Assembly: GCA_003662985.1 (NCBI GenBank)
Contig: QMZD01000127.1
Coordinates: 1-5,841, forward strand
Length of the DNA: 5,841 nucleotides
Source: Archaeoglobales archaeon
GTDB taxonomy: Archaea > Halobacteriota > Archaeoglobi > Archaeoglobales > Archaeoglobaceae
Direction of reading: 5' to 3'
The position numbers and the translations under genes are program-made. Under the pieces are notes generated by a model, which worked only from the letters and a program-made list of their open reading frames with translations, ran no database searches and was not told the DNA's origin. Shown piece after piece: positions 1 to 4,736 of this stretch (positions are counted from its first letter, which is position 1; every line of letters starts with the position of its first letter).

Positions 1-11
1 CTAGAAAATAT

Positions 12-1736
12 TTATGGGAGGTAGATTTTTGGTCTTCCTTCTCCAAATATTTCACGCAAAGCTCCAACGATCTCACCGCGCGTGCAGTAAACATTTACAC
101 AATTTATTACTTGCTGGAAAATATTTCCTTCTTTGTTCCCACTTGCAATCTCTTTAAGCTTATCTAGGGAACTCTCTACCTTCTGTAAGTCTCGCTCTTT
201 TCTGATTCCTTTCGTTCTTTCTATTTGCCTCTCGACCAATTCAGAATTGGGTTTTGGATACTCAATCTCAGGTTCCTCCTCCTCTATTACGAACTCGTTT
301 ACACCAACAATTATTCTTTCCTTGTTCTCTATCTTTTTCTGGAGGTCATAAGCTGATTTTGCAATCTCTCTTTGGATGAAACCTTTACGCAAAGCCTCCA
401 GCATCCCTCCCATCTCCTCAATTTTATATATATATTCCAAAGCTCTTTGCTCGATCTCGTCTGTCAACCACTCCACGTAGTATGAACCGCCCAAAGGGTC
501 AATTACGTCTGCAACACCGCTCTCTTCACTTAATATGTGTTGTGTCATCAAAGCAATGATTTGTGCTTTTTCAGATGGTATGCATAATGCCTCGTCAAAT
601 GAGTCGGTGTGTAGTGAATTAGCACCACCAAGTACCGCTCCCAGAGCTTGAAGGGTTACTCTAACTATGTTGTTAAGAACCTGTTGTCTAGTTAGTTCCA
701 CTCCAGACGTTTGAACGTGCATTCTTAGCTGCCACGAGCGTGGGTTTTTTGCTTTAAATTCCTCTTTCATAATTCGAGCCCATATCCTCCTAGCTGCCCT
801 TAATTTTGCTGCCATTTCAAAAAGATTTATTTGACCATCGAAGAAGGCGCTAATTTTCTGCGCTGCCAGATCTGCCGTCATACCCTTCTCAACTAATCTT
901 TTAACATAATCTATCCCGGCAGCTAGTGTGAATGCAACTTCTTGGACGGGTGTTGCCCCGGCTTGGGAGTTATGTTGACCGATTATGGAGAGGGGCCACC
1001 ATCTTGGAGCATTTTTAGCACACCATTCAAAATGGTCAAGTGTGAGATTTAGATGGGCTTCAAGAGGAAAGAGGATAAAGTCCCAGCACGAGGCCCAGTG
1101 AGAATAGCAATCGGCTTGATTTGTGGTTCCCCGAATTTCACTCCATGGAATTCCTTTCCGTTTTGCAAAAGCAAAATGCAAAGCAATCGTGACAAATGGA
1201 GCAGGATCGCTGTAATTCACACTGATCTTGTGAATCGGGATTCCATCTAGTAATATTTCAATATCTTTTAGCGTATCAAAATTTGCGCCATAAAGACCTA
1301 TGTATCCTTTATCAAGTTTTTCAGCCGCTTCATCTGTGTCCATACCTCTCATAGAAATACTTGGAGCGGGAATATTTATTCCAGTCTCTCCCGCCTTCAA
1401 CATGAGCTTAATTCTCTCATTGGCTTGTTCTGGGCTACCAAAAGCCGTTAATAGTCGTTTTGTCCATAATCTGCTTCTATACATCGTAGGATAAACGCCT
1501 CTAGTAAAGGGATATAATCCAGGAAATCCCACGTTATTTACATAATGGGAATAAATGTTGCCCCTAATGTCTAAAGGTGTATATATAGGCTTCAATGGAA
1601 TTTCAGAGGGATTTTCAAATTTCTTCTTTCTTTCAGGGGCTTTACTTATCGCCTTTTTGTATTCTTCAGTCCAGTTCTCTAAGAGTTTATTTAACTCTTT
1701 AAAGTTCTTAACAATACTTTCCGTATCAATATCCAT
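12..1736 (-). CDS. Coenzyme B12-dependent acyl-CoA mutase, large (catalytic) subunit, methylmalonyl-CoA mutase family
   Basis: This is the 574-residue catalytic chain of a split adenosylcobalamin-dependent acyl-CoA mutase, a cytoplasmic enzyme that moves a thioester-bearing carbon group by radical chemistry. A charged N-terminal helix leads into PERKKKF and IYTPLDI (about 35-57), then the TIM barrel. The CoA-binding stretch YPTMY...RLWTKR (about 82-94) is intact, the catalytic histidine is in SIIGQH (His255), and SLHTDSFDEAL (374-384) and DPLGGSYYVE (413-422) are family hallmarks. There is no B12 domain; the upstream gene supplies it. Length fits archaeal split subunits. ATG at 1736 is preferred because a strong GGGGGTGA site lies just ahead of it; GTG at 1745 would sit inside that site. 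Compared from memory with methylmalonyl-CoA mutase, Tyr89 is replaced by Leu96, Arg207 has no arginine counterpart, and FDLPT reads APSIS. Family membership is certain; the substrate is open and probably not methylmalonyl-CoA. Confidence 0.93.
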   Translation of the reverse strand: MDIDTESIVKNFKELNKLLENWTEEYKKAISKAPERKKKFENPSEIPLKPIYTPLDIRGNIYSHYVNNVGFPGLYPFTRGVYPTMYRSRLWTKRLLTAFGSPEQANERIKLMLKAGETGINIPAPSISMRGMDTDEAAEKLDKGYIGLYGANFDTLKDIEILLDGIPIHKISVNYSDPAPFVTIALHFAFAKRKGIPWSEIRGTTNQADCYSHWASCWDFILFPLEAHLNLTLDHFEWCAKNAPRWWPLSIIGQHNSQAGATPVQEVAFTLAAGIDYVKRLVEKGMTADLAAQKISAFFDGQINLFEMAAKLRAARRIWARIMKEEFKAKNPRSWQLRMHVQTSGVELTRQQVLNNIVRVTLQALGAVLGGANSLHTDSFDEALCIPSEKAQIIALMTQHILSEESGVADVIDPLGGSYYVEWLTDEIEQRALEYIYKIEEMGGMLEALRKGFIQREIAKSAYDLQKKIENKERIIVGVNEFVIEEEEPEIEYPKPNSELVERQIERTKGIRKERDLQKVESSLDKLKEIASGNKEGNIFQQVINCVNVYCTRGEIVGALREIFGEGRPKIYLP

Positions 1737-1741
1737 AGATC

Positions 1742-1750
1742 TCACCCCCT
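1742..1750 (-). promoter_or_regulatory. Shine-Dalgarno site of the mutase large subunit, containing the small-subunit stop codon
   Basis: Read on the minus strand this is AGGGGGTGA, followed by GATCT and then the ATG at 1736. It matches the archaeal anti-Shine-Dalgarno sequence well, with five bases between site and start codon. The final TGA is the stop of the small-subunit gene, so a ribosome finishing that chain sits on the initiation site of the next. This suggests translational coupling and near-equal production of the two subunits. It also decides the start: ATG 1736 rather than GTG 1745. Confidence 0.8.
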
Positions 1751-2140
1751 CTTTTTGAACGCTAGTTCTCTTATATGTCTAACAACTTCATTCAAATCGG
1801 TTCCAGGATGAAAGATCTTCTTCACACCTATTTCTTTGAGTTTCTTTTCCCATTCTGGAGGTATAATACCTCCAAGAATTATAGGCACATCTAACTTCAT
1901 CTCCTTGAATTTATCAATTAATTTTGGGATAAGCAGATAGTCACCACCTAGCGTACTTATGCCAACCACGTCAGGATCTTCTTGTAAGGCAGTGTTCACA
2001 ACCTCGTCTACTGAGCTCCATGGACCCAAGAGAATTACCTTAAAACCATTATCTCTCAGTTTTGCAGCAATAGTCCTAAAACCCCTATCATGCCCATCTA
2101 TTCCGATTTTTGCCAAAAGTATTTTACCCCCTTTCTCCAT
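1742..2140 (-). CDS. Coenzyme B12-dependent acyl-CoA mutase, small (cobalamin-binding) subunit
   Basis: This 132-residue protein is a complete B12-binding Rossmann-like domain, the partner of the large subunit encoded just downstream. The base-off cobalamin signature DGHDRG lies at residues 15-20, with His17 as the expected lower cobalt ligand. VVGISTLGGDY (about 58-68) holds the nucleotide-tail loop, and ILGGIIPPEW followed by FHPGTD forms the usual C-terminal part of the fold. Where methylmalonyl-CoA mutase domains usually have AAGH or SGAH, this chain has GGDY. The frame is open to a GTG at 2188, but that codon lies upstream of the TATA box at 2161-2168. ATG 2140 lies about 25 bases downstream of the TATA centre, has no Shine-Dalgarno site, and begins right before the conserved domain, so a leaderless start there fits best. 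No epimerase or MeaB-type GTPase gene accompanies it in the window. Confidence 0.93.
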   Translation of the reverse strand: MEKGGKILLAKIGIDGHDRGFRTIAAKLRDNGFKVILLGPWSSVDEVVNTALQEDPDVVGISTLGGDYLLIPKLIDKFKEMKLDVPIILGGIIPPEWEKKLKEIGVKKIFHPGTDLNEVVRHIRELAFKKRG

Positions 2141-2147
2141 GATTAAT
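2139..2147 (-). promoter_or_regulatory. ATTAATCAT element at the mutase transcription start (candidate operator or initiator)
   Basis: On the minus strand this is ATTAATCAT, with its A at 2140 being both the predicted first transcribed base and the A of the start codon. An identical nine-base element occurs at 2217-2225 on the plus strand, and both begin 13 bases after the end of TTTAAATA. A repressor bound here would block initiation; alternatively it is a strong initiator context. The match is seen; the function is inferred. Confidence 0.45.
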
Positions 2148-2160
2148 TGGTTCGTAAAAT

Positions 2161-2177
2161 TATTTAAATAATTTTCG
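2161..2177 (-). promoter_or_regulatory. Archaeal BRE/TATA promoter of the mutase operon
   Basis: Read on the minus strand, CGAAAA (BRE-like) is followed by TTATTTAAATA. The TATA core is centred about 24-27 bases ahead of the ATG at 2140, the normal distance from an archaeal TATA box to the transcription start. This predicts transcription starting at or next to the start codon, giving a leaderless mRNA, in line with the missing ribosome-binding site. Confidence 0.7.
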
Positions 2178-2188
2178 TTTGAATTCAC

Positions 2189-2203
2189 CGAAAAATTTAA
2201 ATA
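2189..2203 (+). promoter_or_regulatory. Archaeal BRE/TATA promoter of the TRAP transporter and dehydratase genes
   Basis: CGAAAAA (BRE-like) is followed by TTTAAATA at 2196-2203. By analogy with the facing promoter, transcription should start near A2224, leaving a 5' leader of about 19 bases before the ATG at 2243. That leader contains the ribosome-binding site. No comparable BRE/TATA pair is evident before the next two genes, so this promoter may drive all three. Confidence 0.68.
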
Positions 2204-2216
2204 AAAACAAATGTTG

Positions 2217-2225
2217 ATTAATCAT
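2217..2225 (+). promoter_or_regulatory. ATTAATCAT element at the TRAP operon transcription start (candidate operator or initiator)
   Basis: This copy lies inside the perfect ten-base palindrome TGATTAATCA (2215-2224), between the TATA box and the predicted start of transcription. It has the same orientation relative to its promoter and the same 13-base distance from TTTAAATA as the copy at 2139-2147. The palindrome favours a dimeric regulator site over a simple initiator, but the sequence alone cannot decide. Confidence 0.45.
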
Positions 2226-2229
2226 TATA

Positions 2230-2236
2230 GAGGTGG
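2230..2236 (+). promoter_or_regulatory. Shine-Dalgarno site of the TRAP binding-protein gene
   Basis: GAGGTGG ends six bases before the ATG at 2243. It supports that start over the in-frame ATG at 2258, and shows that this transcript is translated with a leader, unlike the divergent one. Confidence 0.75.
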
Positions 2237-2242
2237 CGGAAT

Positions 2243-3298
2243 ATGAATTCTAGAAGAATGATTTCCAGAAGAGAGTTTTTGAAATATGCAGCTCTTGCGT
2301 CTTCCTTAGCGTTTGGTATGAGTTTTGCTGGATGTGCAGGACAACCCCAGAAGAAAAAAGAAGTCAAAGTTTTAAAGATACCGCACCAATGGACAGCTCC
2401 AGCAGAGGGAAAGGGAGATTTCAGAGCAATTTATCTTCAGAAATTTGCGGAACGGGTTCAGGAAGAGACAAATGGTAGTTTAAAATTCGAGATTTACCCC
2501 GCTCAGTCTTTGTTTAAGGCTAAAGAACAGTTCGAAGCTATGAGCAAAGGAGCCTTGGATATGTCCTTTTATCCTTTGATTTATGCTGCTGGGAAAATAC
2601 CGGAATTCGGCATTACTTTGCTTCCATGTATAGTAAAGGATTACGACCAAGCAAAAAGGTGGAGAAACTCTAAAGTCGGAGATCTTATTAGGTCGCTATC
2701 TGAGGAAAAGGGTGTTAAGATCATGGATATGGTTTGGGAGACAGGCAATTTCGCAAGCAAGAGCCGTCCAATAATTATTCCAGAAGATGTAAAAGGGCTT
2801 AAGATGAGAGTTCCAGGTAAGTGGTTTGAGAAGGTGGTGACTGCAAAAGGTGCTTCAGTTACTTCTATGTCATCTGCGGAAGTATATGAAGCGCTTAGAA
2901 CCGGGGTAATAGATGCTACCGCAACGTCAGACGGCTCGTTTGTGTCTTTCCACATTTATGAAGTGACCAAATACTTTACAGCTGATACGAAATATTCTAC
3001 GGTTTGGGCTCTTGAATCCCCCTGTATAAGTTTGAAAACGTGGAACGCTTTGACTACAGACGAACAACAAGCAATTCTTAAGGTTGTTAAGGAGTTAAGG
3101 AACTATTTAGATGAGAGTTCAGAGAAAATGCGCGAAAAAGCAGCAGAAACTTTTGAATCGCATGGAGTGGAAGTACACGATATGTCACTTGCTGAGTGGA
3201 AAGAGTGGAGAGATCTTGCAGAGGATACTGGCTGGAAGATTTATATAGATGGGGTGGCAAGGGGTCGCGAGATTATTGACATGGCGTTAAAAGTTTAA
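2243..3298 (+). CDS. dctP: TRAP transporter substrate-binding lipoprotein, DctP family, with Tat signal
   Basis: This 351-residue extracytoplasmic solute receptor delivers an organic acid to a TRAP membrane permease. The N-terminus has a textbook twin-arginine motif, SRREFLK (8-14), a hydrophobic stretch (15-29) and AGC at 29-31. Cys31 is a likely lipid anchor, although Phe at -3 is not the ideal lipobox residue, so the folded protein is probably exported by Tat and tethered to the membrane. The mature domain starts at VLKIPHQW. GLKMRVP places Arg189 where TRAP receptors hold the carboxylate of their ligand, and SAEVYEALRTGVIDA (211-225) is the family's most recognisable segment. Length is normal. 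The ligand cannot be read from sequence; a carboxylate is expected. The permease gene follows after 15 bases, with no small membrane subunit gene between them as in the usual P-Q-M order. Confidence 0.95.
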   Translation: MNSRRMISRREFLKYAALASSLAFGMSFAGCAGQPQKKKEVKVLKIPHQWTAPAEGKGDFRAIYLQKFAERVQEETNGSLKFEIYPAQSLFKAKEQFEAMSKGALDMSFYPLIYAAGKIPEFGITLLPCIVKDYDQAKRWRNSKVGDLIRSLSEEKGVKIMDMVWETGNFASKSRPIIIPEDVKGLKMRVPGKWFEKVVTAKGASVTSMSSAEVYEALRTGVIDATATSDGSFVSFHIYEVTKYFTADTKYSTVWALESPCISLKTWNALTTDEQQAILKVVKELRNYLDESSEKMREKAAETFESHGVEVHDMSLAEWKEWRDLAEDTGWKIYIDGVARGREIIDMALKV

Positions 3299-3301
3299 CT
3301 T

Positions 3302-3307
3302 GGGGGT
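3302..3307 (+). promoter_or_regulatory. Ribosome-binding site before the TTG start of the TRAP permease gene
   Basis: GGGGGT lies six bases before TTG 3314, in the 15-base gap after the binding-protein stop. The next TTG (3320) would be 12 bases away, so 3314 is the better start. Tight spacing implies one transcript with the gene upstream. Confidence 0.55.
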
Positions 3308-3313
3308 AAAATT

Positions 3314-4618
3314 TTGTTTTTGCTCCTCGAATCCTTTTTTATTTTTGTTTTAATACTCTTGGTCTTGTTAAGTGGATTACCAATCTCTTTTGGTTTTGCC
3401 TTGATTACATTACTTTTAATGTTCATATATTTCCCAGAGACAATAAGCTTTATCGGCACATACCTTTTAAGTAATTCAAGTGAGTATGCACTACTTGCAG
3501 TTCCATGTTTTATACTCCTTGGTGCTGTTATAAGTAATACCAAAATTGGATCTGATCTTTTCGAGGCAGCTAACAGGTGGTTGTATCGCCTTCCAGGCGG
3601 TCTAGCTACAACTACAACTGTTACTTCGGCGGTTATAGGCGCTCTATGTGGCGCAAGCACAGCTGGTTTGGCTGCTATCGGAAGAACGGCTATCCGGGAA
3701 ATGAAGTTAAGGGGTTATCCAGATACTATAGCAAGCGGCTGTGTAGCAATAAGCGGGACTTTATCAATTCTTATACCTCCAAGTATCCCTATGATCATTT
3801 ATGGTATAGCAACTCAAGTTTCAATAGGAAAACTATTTATGGCTGGTGTAATCCCTGGAATCATTCTAACGTGTTTGTTTTCACTATATAATGTGTTTTA
3901 CTTTAAAATAATCAAAAGAGATAAAGATACACTTATAGATAAAAAATATACAATGAAAGAGGGGATCGTTATACTCCCAAAAGTAGTACCTTTTTTATTG
4001 ATAGTAGTTTTCATCATATATTCTCTCTATTTTGGAATTGCTACTGCCACAGAAGTTGGTGCAATTGGAGCGATAGCCAGCATTATTTTATCGTTTATTA
4101 TCTATAAAACTGGTATTAGAGAATATACAAATGCAATTAGGGAGGCTACCGGTGATACTGTTATGATAATGTTTATGGTAATAATGGCTAGCGTATTTGG
4201 TCAAGTTATAACAAAGACATATGTAGTTCAACAATTTATTTCCACAATAATTGCTCTAAATTTATCACCATTTATTATATTTATAATATTAAATACTATC
4301 GTTCTACTCTTAGGATTTTTTTTACCCCCTATAGCAATAATCTTGATAGTGATGCCGTTATTCATGCCTATTATTAAAATAGCTAATTTTGATCTGATTT
4401 GGTTTGGAGTTATCATGATCCTAAATTTAGAAATTGGTCTGATAACACCACCTGTCGGATTGAATTTGTATGTTATCAATAGATTATACCCTGAAATTCC
4501 AACTTCAGTGATTATACGTGGAGCAATTCCTTACCTACTTCTGATTTTGATGGAAATCGTGTTACTTTATTTCTTCCCAGAGTTAGTGCTTTGGTTACCA
4601 AATAAAGTAATAGGTTAG
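3314..4618 (+). CDS. dctM: TRAP transporter large membrane subunit, DctM family
   Basis: This 434-residue integral membrane protein is the ion-coupled translocation subunit of a TRAP transporter. It is almost wholly hydrophobic, with about a dozen membrane segments visible, starting near residues 7-38. Recognisable DctM stretches are SGLPISFGFAL (20-30), GASTAGLAAIGRTAIREMKLRGYP (113-136, the conserved loop), LIPPSIPMIIYG (153-164), VSIGKLFMAGVIPG (169-182) and ITPPVGLNLYVI (377-388). The start is TTG with a GGGGGT site. Its length equals a stand-alone DctM and leaves no room for a fused DctQ domain of roughly 150-200 residues, and no DctQ gene lies on either side within the window. The reading frame ends in two consecutive TAG codons. 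The second half is notably AT-rich and contains a run of eight T. The family is certain; the substrate is unknown. Confidence 0.95.
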   Translation: MFLLLESFFIFVLILLVLLSGLPISFGFALITLLLMFIYFPETISFIGTYLLSNSSEYALLAVPCFILLGAVISNTKIGSDLFEAANRWLYRLPGGLATTTTVTSAVIGALCGASTAGLAAIGRTAIREMKLRGYPDTIASGCVAISGTLSILIPPSIPMIIYGIATQVSIGKLFMAGVIPGIILTCLFSLYNVFYFKIIKRDKDTLIDKKYTMKEGIVILPKVVPFLLIVVFIIYSLYFGIATATEVGAIGAIASIILSFIIYKTGIREYTNAIREATGDTVMIMFMVIMASVFGQVITKTYVVQQFISTIIALNLSPFIIFIILNTIVLLLGFFLPPIAIILIVMPLFMPIIKIANFDLIWFGVIMILNLEIGLITPPVGLNLYVINRLYPEIPTSVIIRGAIPYLLLILMEIVLLYFFPELVLWLPNKVIG

Positions 4619-4630
4619 TAGGTTAGTAGG
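4611..4630 (+). repeat. Short tandem repeat, TAGGTTAG unit, about 2.5 copies
   Basis: TAGGTTAG occurs twice in a row, followed by TAGG that runs into an AGGAGG sequence. The repeat carries the permease stop codon and a second in-frame TAG right after it, and places TAG codons in all three forward frames. It may be replication slippage fixed as a translation barrier, or chance. Confidence 0.6.
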
Positions 4631-4646
4631 AGGTGTGTGTATATAT

Positions 4647-4736
4647 ATGGAGTTGGTAAGTCAGTTATACACAAAAATGGAAAAGAGGGAGGTGAGATTG
4701 TGGATCATGTCACAGAGGCATTTGTTAATTATATAA
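4647..4736 (+). CDS. Possible 29-residue leader ORF overlapping the dehydratase start (doubtful)
   Basis: An ATG at 4647 opens a 29-codon frame that ends 37 bases inside the dehydratase gene, in a different frame. A strong GGAGGTG lies at 4629-4635, but its 11-base spacing to the ATG is long. The predicted peptide is basic and begins MELVSQLYTK; I recognise no family. It could be an upstream ORF that tunes translation of the dehydratase, or the AGGAGG site could be incidental. I list it because a good ribosome-binding sequence here is otherwise unexplained. Confidence 0.15.
   Translation: MELVSQLYTKMEKREVRLWIMSQRHLLII
4688..4695 (+). promoter_or_regulatory. Shine-Dalgarno site deciding the GTG start of the dehydratase gene
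   Basis: GGAGGTGA is a perfect archaeal Shine-Dalgarno sequence, four bases before the GTG at 4700. It outranks the only clear upstream in-frame candidate, GTG 4637, which would add 21 residues unlike the family's N-terminus. Confidence 0.8.

Larger units (their letters stand above)
2161..2203. repeat. Imperfect inverted repeat forming a bidirectional promoter
   Basis: The left arm TATTTAAATAATTTTCG (2161-2177) is nearly the reverse complement of the right arm CGAAAAATTTAAATA (2189-2203), differing only by an extra AA. An 11-base spacer with GAATTC at 2181-2186 separates them. Each arm is a BRE plus TATA box pointing outwards, so the symmetry is explained by two back-to-back promoters rather than by a mobile element. 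Confidence 0.7.

Noticed and set aside
1053..1250. Open frames on the plus strand opposite the mutase genes, and minus-strand frames opposite the TRAP and dehydratase genes.
   Set aside because: They overlap well-conserved genes entirely, lack family resemblance and credible ribosome-binding sites, and are explained as chance antisense frames.
1742..2188. Start of the mutase small subunit at GTG 2188.
   Set aside because: The extra residues precede the conserved domain, and the best TATA box would lie inside the coding region; ATG 2140 fits promoter spacing.
2161..2203. Inverted repeat considered as a transposon end, attachment site or terminator hairpin.
   Set aside because: Each arm is a proper BRE/TATA pair at the right distance from a gene start, and there is no transposase or target duplication nearby.
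4316..4323. Run of eight T inside the permease gene, considered as an archaeal-style terminator or a slippage site.
   Set aside because: It lies in the middle of an intact, conserved coding region and encodes ordinary membrane residues; no frame change follows it.
4616..4621. Two consecutive in-frame TAG codons with an open frame into the dehydratase, hinting at pyrrolysine read-through making a permease-dehydratase fusion.
   Set aside because: The dehydratase has its own perfect Shine-Dalgarno site and GTG start, the permease ends at its family's normal length, and the linker sequence is unlike either family. Nothing in the window shows pyrrolysine machinery.
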